Shown here: piece after piece, positions 34,722 through 42,813 of the stretch | How positions within the stretch are numbered: position 1 is the first letter of the stretch | Layout of the letters: each line of letters begins with the position of its first letter | Assembly (NCBI GenBank): GCA_900109895.1 | Contig: FOBR01000007.1 | Span: 1-64,000, forward strand | DNA from: a bacterium A37T11 | GTDB taxonomy: Bacteria; Bacteroidota; Bacteroidia; Sphingobacteriales; Sphingobacteriaceae | Reading direction: 5' to 3' | Length of the DNA: 64,000 nucleotides | The notes under the pieces: generated by a model | What the model saw: only the letters and a program-made list of their open reading frames with translations | Told to the model about the DNA's origin: nothing | Databases searched by the model: none | Program-made: the position numbers and the translations under genes

Positions 34722-36616
34722 TGAAAATGTATAGAATCGTATGTTTTTTTAGTTTCTTTCTGGTGTCAGCAATTTATGGCCAGGAAAAGTCCTCACGCCC
34801 TAATATTATTTGGATAGTGAGTGAAGATAACAGCCCCTTTATTGGTGCATATGGCGATAAGGAGGCTACTACCCCAAATATTGATAAATTGGCGCGAGAG
34901 GGTATTTTGTTTCAAAATGCCTACTGCACGGCAGCGGTTTGTTCTCCATCTAGATCTACCCTTATAACGGGGGTGTATCCGCCGGCCATAGGCACCGAAA
35001 ATATGCGTAGTGAATACCCGTTGCCATCTTTCATCCGCCTTTTTCCGGCTTACTTAAAGGATGCTGGGTATTATACGACCAATAATGCTAAAAAGGACTA
35101 CAATACGGTGGACCAGCCGGAGGTATGGGATGAATCAAGTGATACGGCAACGTACAAACACCGTTCAAACAATCAACCTTTTTTTGCGGTATTCAATTTA
35201 ATGACGACACATGAAAGCAGTATATTTCCGGATAAGGTGAAGCGGGCAATGTATGCGCACTATATGCATGTCCCGCTGGATAGTATCAAATTGCCGCCTA
35301 CGGGGCCGCTTATACATGATCCGGAACGGATGCACATTCCCTCTTATTTACCTGCGACAACTGAGATGAAACATGACTGGGCGTTGTATTATGACAAAAT
35401 GACGCAGATGGACAGTCAGGTAGGTAAGCTGCTCAAGGATCTGGAGGATGCCGGACTTGCAGACAATACGATTGTTTTTTACTATGGGGATAATGGGGGG
35501 GTGCTGGGCAGAAGCAAACGATTCATGTTTGAGTCTGGTCTTCGGATTCCATTGGTAGTCAGAATACCAGAGAACTATCGGAATTTGAACCCATATGGAG
35601 CTGGAAGCCGGGTAAACAGACTAGTTGATTTTGCCGATTTTGCGCCGACTTTATTGCACCTGGCGGGGGTGAAAGTCCCTTCTTATATGCAGGGTAAACC
35701 GTTTTTGGGGGAAGATATCGCTCCTGATGGTGGCAGGGATTGGGTGTTTGGTTTTCGTGGGCGTATGGATGAGCGATTTGACTTGGTGCGTACGATTCGT
35801 GATAAAAAGTACAGGTACGTACGCAACTTTATGCCGCACAAGATCTATGGACAGCCTATTCAATTTTTATGGATGGTTCCATCAATGCAGTCCTGGGAGC
35901 AGGCCTATAAAGCTGGCCAACTTAATGATACCCAATCTGCATTTTTTAAGGAGAAACCGGTGGAGGAATTGTATGATGTGGCTGCTGATCCGGATAACGT
36001 ACACAACCTGGCCGGGCTGCCTGCATATGCAACAGTATTGGCTGGGCTGCGCAAAAAGACGTTCGACTTACTGGTGAATTTACAGGATGTTGGTTTTATT
36101 CCAGAAGGGGCTGCTGAAGAGATTAGTAAGATGGGCTCATTGTATGATTACGCCCGATCGGGCAAGTACGATGTGCGTAAAGTGATCCATGTGGCGGATA
36201 TTGCCTCATCCAGACGGACAGATAAACTGCCTGAGCTGATTCAGGCTTTTAGCGATCCTGACCCGGTGATCCGTTATTGGGGTGCAGTGGGGGCGACAGT
36301 TTTAAAAGGTAATGCGCGCGGTGCACTGGGTGGACTTCATGTGCTAATACATGACACGGCTGCCTATGTTCGGGTGGCTGCTGCGGAGGCGCTTTATGGT
36401 TTGGGTGAACATGCACAGGCATTAAACGTGTTGTCTGATGCGCTTAAAAGCGGCAATACGATGGTAAGGTTGCAAGCTTTGAATGTGCTGATGTTGGCAA
36501 GCGTGGCGGAATTGAAACCGCTGCAAAATGATCTCTCCTTGATTGTAAAACAGAATGTTTCTGAATATGATGTTAAAGCTGCGCAATTCTTGCTGAAAAA
36601 ACTGGGCCATGAATAG
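34721..36616 (+). CDS. Sulfatase with C-terminal HEAT-like repeats (locus 3, first)
   Basis: This 631-residue FGly sulfatase has a signal peptide ending AIYGQ, RPNIIWIVSEDNSPF at the metal site, and the formylglycine motif CSPSR with Cys74. YGDNGGVLGRSKR supplies the later site. The last 110 residues or so form HEAT-like helical repeats (DPVIRYWGAVGA, DTAAYVRVAAAEALYGLGEH, GNTMVRLQALNVL), an extension seen in heparan N-sulfatase-like S1 subfamilies of Bacteroidota. Its start overlaps the susD stop and its end overlaps the next sulfatase by 8 bp. The substrate is a sulfated sugar, not further defined. Confidence 0.9.
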   Translation: MKMYRIVCFFSFFLVSAIYGQEKSSRPNIIWIVSEDNSPFIGAYGDKEATTPNIDKLAREGILFQNAYCTAAVCSPSRSTLITGVYPPAIGTENMRSEYPLPSFIRLFPAYLKDAGYYTTNNAKKDYNTVDQPEVWDESSDTATYKHRSNNQPFFAVFNLMTTHESSIFPDKVKRAMYAHYMHVPLDSIKLPPTGPLIHDPERMHIPSYLPATTEMKHDWALYYDKMTQMDSQVGKLLKDLEDAGLADNTIVFYYGDNGGVLGRSKRFMFESGLRIPLVVRIPENYRNLNPYGAGSRVNRLVDFADFAPTLLHLAGVKVPSYMQGKPFLGEDIAPDGGRDWVFGFRGRMDERFDLVRTIRDKKYRYVRNFMPHKIYGQPIQFLWMVPSMQSWEQAYKAGQLNDTQSAFFKEKPVEELYDVAADPDNVHNLAGLPAYATVLAGLRKKTFDLLVNLQDVGFIPEGAAEEISKMGSLYDYARSGKYDVRKVIHVADIASSRRTDKLPELIQAFSDPDPVIRYWGAVGATVLKGNARGALGGLHVLIHDTAAYVRVAAAEALYGLGEHAQALNVLSDALKSGNTMVRLQALNVLMLASVAELKPLQNDLSLIVKQNVSEYDVKAAQFLLKKLGHE

Positions 36617-38111
36617 GAATTTCCTACGATTGTGGGTGATGTTTACGTTGCTATTATTGGTGGCCTGCCAGCATAATAAAGGGGGTCGTAAACCAAATAT
36701 ACTGCTCATCATGTCTGATAATCAATATGTGAGTCACTTGGGAATCTATGGCGACAGGGTGGTTAAAACTCCAGAGATAGATGAGCTGGCTAAGCAAGGT
36801 GCACGCTTTGAAAATGCGTTTTGTGCAGCTCCTTCCTGTACGCCTTCACGGGCGGGCTTGCTGACGGGGCAGGATATTTGGCGGTTAAAGGAGGGGGCAA
36901 ATTTGTGGGGTACCTTAGATAGTACTTATGCTACTTATGCGGAGATATTAGCCGAAAATGGATATTCGGTGGGTATGCAAGGCAAAGGTTGGGGCCCTGG
37001 AAACTATATGGCGGGTGGTAGAAACCAAAATCCGGGTGGCCCTACTTACCCTGATTTTGCTACATTTTTAAAGAACAATGTGCGGGGCAGGCCATGGGCC
37101 TATTGGTTTAGCAGCCACCACCCGCATCGGCCTTACGAACCGGGAGCTGGAAAGTTGGCAGGCATTTCTCCGGAGAAGGTAGTGGTGCCTTCTTACTTGC
37201 CTGATACCAAGTCCGTACGTGCAGACATTACCGATTACTATGCAGCTATTGAAGCTTTTGATAAAGAGGTGGGGGGTATTATCGCCCAGCTTAAAGCTTC
37301 TGGCGATTTTGAAAATACCTTGATTGTTATTTGTAGTGACAATGGGTGGCAGATGCCTCGTGGATTGGGAAATCTTTATGATGCGGGTACGCATGTGCCT
37401 CTTATTATTGTGTATGATAAATTTGGTAAGGCTGAAAGGGTATTGCAGGATTTTGTAAATTTGAATGATCTGGCGCCTACTTTTTTGGAATTGGCGGGGA
37501 TTACCATTCCATCGGATATGACGGCCCGGAGTCTAATTCCGGTACTCCGTTCTGAGCGACAACTTGGGGTGGTGGATACAACCAGAAATACGGTGTATTT
37601 GGCCCGGGAGCGCCATGCGTTTGTAAGGCACCTAGGGTTGGGGTATCCGGCAAGAGCGTTACGCAATAAAAGTTTTTTATATATCCATAATTATTCGCCA
37701 GATAGATGGCCAGCAGGCGACCCTCCGCTTTATGGGGATGTGGATGCAAATATGCTAAATTATCCGTCGCCTACTAAAGTAGAAGTGATGCAACTGGCTC
37801 ACAAGCCGGATAGTGCTTATTTCCTACTGGCGTTTGCGAGGCGGCCTGCTGAAGAACTCTATGACCTAAAAAATGATCCGGATCAACTAAAAAACCTGGC
37901 TGATAAGCCGGCATATGCCAATATTAAAAAGAAATTGGCTAAACAGTTGTTGGATTACCAAGTGAAGTCGGGTGATCCGCGTACCCAGGCCCAGGGAGTT
38001 GATTGGGATAAGGCTGCTTATTATAAGGAGGCTGACAAGCGGCCAAAACCTTCAAAATATTATCAGCAGCTGTTGGGGTTGGATTCGGTTTACAATTATT
38101 TGAAAGAATAA
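36609..38111 (+). CDS. Sulfatase lipoprotein (locus 3, second)
   Basis: This 500-residue FGly sulfatase is probably a lipoprotein (LLLLVAC with Cys20). RKPNILLIMSDNQYVSHLGI forms the metal site and CTPSR (Cys77) is the formylglycine motif, followed by AGLLTGQD. VICSDNGWQMPRGL lies at the second metal-binding site. It overlaps the upstream sulfatase gene by 8 bp, so translation is likely coupled. It differs strongly from its two neighbours, which points to a different linkage or position on the same sugar rather than a recent duplication. Confidence 0.9.
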   Translation: MNRNFLRLWVMFTLLLLVACQHNKGGRKPNILLIMSDNQYVSHLGIYGDRVVKTPEIDELAKQGARFENAFCAAPSCTPSRAGLLTGQDIWRLKEGANLWGTLDSTYATYAEILAENGYSVGMQGKGWGPGNYMAGGRNQNPGGPTYPDFATFLKNNVRGRPWAYWFSSHHPHRPYEPGAGKLAGISPEKVVVPSYLPDTKSVRADITDYYAAIEAFDKEVGGIIAQLKASGDFENTLIVICSDNGWQMPRGLGNLYDAGTHVPLIIVYDKFGKAERVLQDFVNLNDLAPTFLELAGITIPSDMTARSLIPVLRSERQLGVVDTTRNTVYLARERHAFVRHLGLGYPARALRNKSFLYIHNYSPDRWPAGDPPLYGDVDANMLNYPSPTKVEVMQLAHKPDSAYFLLAFARRPAEELYDLKNDPDQLKNLADKPAYANIKKKLAKQLLDYQVKSGDPRTQAQGVDWDKAAYYKEADKRPKPSKYYQQLLGLDSVYNYLKE

Positions 38112-38129
38112 AATTCTTGTAGTGTAAGA

Positions 38130-39599
38130 ATGATGAATAGCAAAGTTAACGTATGGCTGCTGGCAAGTGTGGTAATGTCAGGCCTTTTTAATGTGACGCT
38201 GGCTCAGGTGAAATCGTCCCAGCCTAATATCATTATGGTCTTAGGCGACGACATTAGTCAGGAGGATATTGGGGTGTTTGGCAATACACATATTCGTACG
38301 CCAAATATTGATCGGCTGGCGGCAGAAGGTGTTCGTTTTACCAATGCGTTTGTAACGGCTAGCTCGTGCAGTCCGAGCAGGACCAGTTTATTGACGGGGA
38401 GGTATCCACACAATACGGGTGCGCCTGAGTTACACAGTGAGCTGCCCAGCCATGCACTCTTTTTTCCGGAGGAACTAAAAAAAGCGGGGTATTATACGGC
38501 GTTGGCTGGTAAATGGCACGAAGGCCGGGAAACGACCAGGGCATACGATACGCTGCTTACTGAGAAGAGTGCTAATGGGGAAGGTGGGGAGCAACAATGG
38601 ATCGGGTTGTTAAAAAACCGACCAAAGAATAAACCATTTTTCTTCTGGTTGGCTTCGTATGATGCGCATCGTGACTGGTCATCTTCAGATCAGTTTGAAA
38701 AGCCATACCGTCCGGAGGAAGTGGATATCCCCCAGACGTTGCTCGATGGACCTGGCTCTCGGGGTGACCTGGCTTCTTATTATAATGAGGTGAGCAGGTT
38801 GGATGATTACCTGGGTAAAATTAGGGCTGAGCTGGAACGGCAAGGCATTGCAAACAACACGATCATTGTCTTTCTTGCTGACAATGCCCGGCCATTTCCG
38901 GGCAGTAAAGTACGTTTGTACGACCGGGGGTTAAAAACTCCGTTGATTGTTTATTGGCCTGCTGATGTCCAGAACAAGGGAAAGACCAATGCTTCGTTGG
39001 TGAGTACTGTAGATCTGGCGCCCACGTTGCTTGACTTGGCTGGGCTCCCACAAGCTAAGTCTTTCCAAGGAGAAAGTTTTAAAAATTTGCTGGAGGATCC
39101 GGCCAAAGGCTTCCGGAAGTATGTGTTTGCTGAACATAATTGGCACGACTATGAAGCGCTGGAACGGTCTGTGCGTACGGATAGTTTTTTATATATTCTA
39201 AATGAAAGGCCTCAGCTTAATAATACAGGGGCCATCGATGTCAATCAAAGCCCTGCTGCCAAAGAGTTAAAACAGGCTTGGCAACAAGGCCATATTACGC
39301 CGCTGCAGTCGGATGTGTTTATACAGCCAAGGCCCACCGAAGAGCTTTATGATGTGAAGCAGGATTCGTTGCAAAAACACAATTTGGCGGCCGATCCTGC
39401 TTATAAAAGCCAGCTTAAATCCCTCCGTGCTGTATTGGGTAGGTGGCGGCAGGAAACAGGAGACAATACCCCGATTAAACTAACCCCAGACTGGTATGAC
39501 CGCGATACAGGCAAACCTTTGCCCGCAAAAGGTTCAAGAGGGGAGTTTCCTGGTGCAGCGAATGGAGCCGATACCTTGAACCGGAAAGGGCCGTTTTAG
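38130..39599 (+). CDS. Sulfatase (locus 3, third)
   Basis: This 489-residue secreted FGly sulfatase has a signal peptide ending VTLAQ, QPNIIMVLGDDISQEDIGVF at the metal site and CSPSR (Cys80) as the formylglycine motif, followed by TSLLTGRYP. FLADNARPFPGSKVR carries the later active-site residues. It is the last gene of the locus, 18 bp behind the second sulfatase. A 3' gene on the opposite strand follows after 15 bp, with no obvious terminator between. All three sulfatases need an anaerobic or FGE-type maturase encoded elsewhere. Confidence 0.9.
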   Translation: MMNSKVNVWLLASVVMSGLFNVTLAQVKSSQPNIIMVLGDDISQEDIGVFGNTHIRTPNIDRLAAEGVRFTNAFVTASSCSPSRTSLLTGRYPHNTGAPELHSELPSHALFFPEELKKAGYYTALAGKWHEGRETTRAYDTLLTEKSANGEGGEQQWIGLLKNRPKNKPFFFWLASYDAHRDWSSSDQFEKPYRPEEVDIPQTLLDGPGSRGDLASYYNEVSRLDDYLGKIRAELERQGIANNTIIVFLADNARPFPGSKVRLYDRGLKTPLIVYWPADVQNKGKTNASLVSTVDLAPTLLDLAGLPQAKSFQGESFKNLLEDPAKGFRKYVFAEHNWHDYEALERSVRTDSFLYILNERPQLNNTGAIDVNQSPAAKELKQAWQQGHITPLQSDVFIQPRPTEELYDVKQDSLQKHNLAADPAYKSQLKSLRAVLGRWRQETGDNTPIKLTPDWYDRDTGKPLPAKGSRGEFPGAANGADTLNRKGPF

Positions 39600-39614
39600 G
39601 TCCAGATTAGTGGC

Positions 39615-40229
39615 TTAAAGTTCCTCCATCTGAACAAGGGTGCTTTTGATTTGTTTAAGGTATTTTTCATAAGATGTCCTTACCATGACTTCCAGAATCA
39701 CGATGACCACCACAATAGATGCTATCGTCGACAAGATGATCCACAGGATAAAATAAGGGTCCTGAGATAACGTTGTACCAAAGTGATAGAGCTTTTCTAG
39801 CCAGGCTGTACTGTGACGTTGTCCAAACAAGATCATAAAAAGAACCAATCCCTGAGGCATCAGTACATACGTAGTAATGCGGTAGGTTTCTATGGCATAC
39901 TTAAGTTCGTAGTACAATTTTACCAGGTATTCGCGGGATCCAAGCAACTCAAATTGGTTAGCACTTTTATAAAAATAATAGAAACGTTGGTAATAGAGTA
40001 AACTGGATAAAGCCAATTGTACCACGACGAAATAGTAGACAAAAGTCGCATAGCCCTCAATTTTATAGATCGGAAGAAGGGGGATGACAAATAAGAACAA
40101 CATACAAAAGATAGAGAAGAGCAACTCTTTTTTTATATTCTTCTGCAATCTAACTAAGATATTTCCAACCTCTTTATAGCGGTGAAGGTCGGCCGTATCC
40201 TTGATCCTGCCACGATTGTTGAATGTCAT
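39615..40229 (-). CDS. Four-helix membrane protein, possible partner of the adjacent sigma factor
   Basis: This 204-residue protein of no recognised family has a short basic N-terminus (ADLHRYKEVGNILVRLQKN) and about four membrane helices (LLFSIFCMLFLFVIPLLP, FVYYFVVVQLALSSLLYY, TTYVLMPQGLVLFMILFG, FILWIILSTIASIVVVIVIL), ending in a charged helix. The ATG at 40229 shares a base with the TGA of the sigma gene's second frame, so the two were translationally coupled. Position and topology suggest an anti-sigma or membrane sensor. The longer TTG start at 40232 is unnecessary. Confidence 0.6.
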   Translation of the reverse strand: MTFNNRGRIKDTADLHRYKEVGNILVRLQKNIKKELLFSIFCMLFLFVIPLLPIYKIEGYATFVYYFVVVQLALSSLLYYQRFYYFYKSANQFELLGSREYLVKLYYELKYAIETYRITTYVLMPQGLVLFMILFGQRHSTAWLEKLYHFGTTLSQDPYFILWIILSTIASIVVVIVILEVMVRTSYEKYLKQIKSTLVQMEEL

Positions 40230-40731
40230 CAAAATTCATAACGATATTTTTTTATGATGTGTTGTATTTTTTCTTTAGTGCGATTTAGTTTTACCCGGGC
40301 ATTTCCCTCTGAGATGCTCAAATGCCTGGCGATGTCCCGGTGGCTATGTCCTTCCAAAATAGGAAGATCAGCGCTTTTTCAACCGGATTCAATTCCTGTA
40401 CGGCTTTATAAAATACCGCCAGTTGTTCATCTCTACGGTAGTCTGCGGGCTCCTCCCCGATGTCGTGCCGACTTTCCAAAGATTCAGTCTGTAGCTGCTT
40501 TTTCTCCTTTTTGAAGTAAGCCAAGGCCGTATTGAGCGCTACCTGATACATCCAGGTAGAAAACTTGCTCTGGTTTTTGAAGCTGGGATAAGACTTCCAC
40601 AGCTGATAAACCATTTCCTGATACAGGTCCCGCTGGTCTTGCAGGTGGTCCATATACATACGACTCAGCTTAACCAGGATCCCCTTGTTCTGATCAATGT
40701 GTTCAAGAAATAGTATTTCCAGCTTTTCCAA
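40229..40731 (-). pseudogene. ECF sigma factor gene interrupted by a one-base frameshift
   Basis: From a TTG at 40731 the frame encodes region 2 (LVKLSRMYMDHLQDQRDLYQ, MVYQLWKSYPSFKNQSKFST) and the start of region 4 (QELNPVEKALIFL), then leaves frame at the A-run at 40356-40359 and stops at 40318. One base further on, the frame continues EGHSHRDIARHLSISEGNAR and VKLNRTKEKIQHIIKKY, a complete region 4.2, ending at 40229 exactly on the start of the next gene. The original gene was therefore about 167 codons with one T lost in a T-run (coding strand). It is a real mutation, an assembly error or, less likely, recoding. Confidence 0.8.
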
Positions 40732-40845
40732 AGCAGTTATTTTCTATTTTCTGTTAAACTAATCAATGAGTATTGCAAAAGCAAGAAATGTTACAGCGAT
40801 CTATAAAATTGGTAAATATTTATTTAACTCAGGTATTATACCTCC

Positions 40846-40920
40846 ATTAACAGGTGGCTTTGAGGACGGGGGCCTTGGCTGCGGAGCAGGCTCGACTCCG
40901 TATCAAAGACACCTGTTAAT
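40846..40920. repeat. Intergenic hairpin element, copy 3
   Basis: Arms ATTAACAGGTGGCTTTG (40846-40862) and CAAAGACACCTGTTAAT (40904-40920) pair over 17 positions with one G-A mismatch. The distal arm sequence differs from copies 1 and 2 on both sides in a matching way. The core is 41 nt with CCTTGGCTGCGGAGCAGGCT. It lies between divergent genes, so it is not simply a terminator. Together with copy 4 it fills most of the gap 40732-41105, which holds no gene. Confidence 0.85.
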
Positions 40921-40934
40921 ATAACTTACTAATA

Positions 40935-41003
40935 AATATGAGGCTTTGAGGACGGGGGCCTTGGCTGCGGAGCAGGCTCAACCCCGTACCAAAGACACAT
41001 TTT
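40935..41003. repeat. Intergenic hairpin element, copy 4
   Basis: A second copy begins 15 nt after copy 3, in the same orientation. The core (40949-40989, 41 nt) is nearly identical to that of copy 3, including GGACGGGGGCCTTGGCTGCG. The outer arms (ATATGAGGCTTTG and CAAAGACACATTTT) pair less well, with about three mismatches, so this copy looks decayed at its stem. Confidence 0.8.
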
Positions 41004-41105
41004 ATTCTACAACATAGTATATTAATTAAGATTATTTCTAGATAATTTGTCAGTCCCGATAAAAGTTAAGTAATTTGCGCTCTAATAAAGTTGGACAAGT
41101 TAATC

Positions 41106-42605
41106 ATGAAACGCTGGGCCACACACCAAAAACGTTGGTTTGCCAAATGGCATCTGTACCTGGGGATCCTGGCAGGTGCCATTGTTGCCGTGGTTGGCGT
41201 TACCGGGAGTATCCTGGTATTTCAGGATGAGATAGACCGGGCGCTCAATCCGCATTTGCTTACCTTAAAACAGGTTCCAGAAAAAAAACAGCCATTGCCC
41301 CTGGATGAGTTGCTGGACACCTTCAGACGCGAGCATCCTTCCACAAAGATTGATTACCTCTTGATGGAAAACGATCGGCCCGATGCCAGCTTTGTCATTT
41401 ATGATTATAGTAAAGACGTCGCACATTTTATAGACCCCTATACCGGCAAACTATTGGGCAGCCGTTCCTTTAAAAGTGGTTTCATTGCAGTGGTCACCAG
41501 CATCCACACTTCATTGCTCATACCGGTAGCTGGCCAATACCTGGTCGGCATTTCTGCCCTTATATTGCTCATTTTAACGATTAGCGGTTTGCGGTTGTGG
41601 ATCCCCAAAAAGTGGAGCCAACTGAAACAGGTGCTCACGGTCAATTTCAAGGCTTCGGCCAAACGCCAAAATTATGATTGGCACAATAGTTTGGGTTTTT
41701 ACTCATCACCTGTGGTGGCTGTGCTATCGCTCACCGGTTTTTGCATTACCTTTTCTCTGCTTGTCATTCCCATTTTGTTTATGATGGGGGGGAAATCCCC
41801 GCAAGGGGTACAGCAACTGCTAGCAGCCAAATCAGTTTATAAAGCAGGACAGACCCCAATTCCTATAGATTCCTTACAACATATTCTGCATAATCATTTC
41901 CCTGCGGATAGTCGGATTGCGGGCATTGCTTTTCCAGCAGATAGTACAGGTAACTACCGGTTGGATATTCTCAGTACAGGTTTGCCACAAAGTGGTAAAC
42001 GGGGAATGTTGCTCATTGACCAGTATAACGGAAAGGTGCTGACAAATAGCCGTAATGATTTCATGCAAGCTGGAAATGCTTACCTCAGTTGGCTCACGCC
42101 CTTGCATTATGGAACGTTTGGCGGGATGCCTACGCGCATCCTGGCTTTGCTGGGAGGACTTATACCTTTGGTATTGTTTATTACCGGGTTTGTCATCTGG
42201 TGGCCGAGATATAAAAAGAATAAGCGCAATAACGGAAAGCACAAAAAGAATAAAGTAAGGATAGAAAATTTGCCAGCAGGCAAAGCAGCGTACTTTAAAA
42301 TGCAAGTGCGGCGGGGATTTATCTATGCGTTTTGGCTGCTCGTACTCAGTGCGGCCTGTGGGGCTATTTATGGCCTGCCTAGTGGACTCCTCATCCGTCC
42401 AGCTGCTTTTTCCATTTTATTTATTACGCCGCTGGTTCTTATTAATTTAGTCATTGCATTGCTGGTCATGGTGGGTCAGCTGATATTTTTGGCACCTTTT
42501 AGAGGCATCAACTTAACGCTTGTCCGTTATTTTAGCTGGTCAATGCCCATTGCGCTGGTTTTTGTGGCGGTATACTATGTGTTAGCCAGCCTCGTACTTT
42601 TTTGA
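41106..42605 (+). CDS. PepSY-associated membrane protein (siderophore/iron reductase type)
   Basis: This 499-residue protein has an N-terminal membrane helix (WHLYLGILAGAIVAVVGVTG) followed by the extracytoplasmic PepSY segment (SILVFQDEIDRALNPHLLTL) and further helices near 150, 205 and 350. Two extra C-terminal helices are present (RRGFIYAFWLLVLSAACGAI and IALVFVAVYYVLASLVLF). Conserved His residues in HLYLG, SIHTSLL, DWHNSLGF and PLHYG fit haem ligation in this family, which includes ferric-siderophore reductases. I use the ATG at 41106; the upstream TTG adds only five codons. No iron-uptake gene is adjacent. Confidence 0.8.
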   Translation: MKRWATHQKRWFAKWHLYLGILAGAIVAVVGVTGSILVFQDEIDRALNPHLLTLKQVPEKKQPLPLDELLDTFRREHPSTKIDYLLMENDRPDASFVIYDYSKDVAHFIDPYTGKLLGSRSFKSGFIAVVTSIHTSLLIPVAGQYLVGISALILLILTISGLRLWIPKKWSQLKQVLTVNFKASAKRQNYDWHNSLGFYSSPVVAVLSLTGFCITFSLLVIPILFMMGGKSPQGVQQLLAAKSVYKAGQTPIPIDSLQHILHNHFPADSRIAGIAFPADSTGNYRLDILSTGLPQSGKRGMLLIDQYNGKVLTNSRNDFMQAGNAYLSWLTPLHYGTFGGMPTRILALLGGLIPLVLFITGFVIWWPRYKKNKRNNGKHKKNKVRIENLPAGKAAYFKMQVRRGFIYAFWLLVLSAACGAIYGLPSGLLIRPAAFSILFITPLVLINLVIALLVMVGQLIFLAPFRGINLTLVRYFSWSMPIALVFVAVYYVLASLVLF

Positions 42606-42813
42606 TAGCATACTCGTTTGAAGCCAGAAAGTTGAGTGAATGGCGAAGTATTATCTCATGTTGCAAAGCATAAGCAATGGTTGAGACAATAAATTGTCAA
42701 ATTCTCCTCCTCTGGGAACTATTGACAATCCTTCGGGAATTTTGCACATTGATCTGCCTATGTCCAATCAGCACCTTTGTATTATTATATTAAACTGATA
42801 AAAGGATAACAAG
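42606..42813. promoter_or_regulatory. Gap with a short palindrome upstream of the spondin gene
   Basis: The 208-bp gap contains no gene. GACAATAAATTGTC at 42685-42698 is a palindrome apart from its two central bases, and TTGACAAT recurs 40 bp later. It could be a regulator site (an AraC gene lies nearby at 44152), but this is weak. Confidence 0.2.

Noticed and set aside
40318-40731. Complete 137-residue sigma factor
   Set aside because: The frame lacks region 4.2, which is present one base away in the other frame and ends at the start of the next gene.
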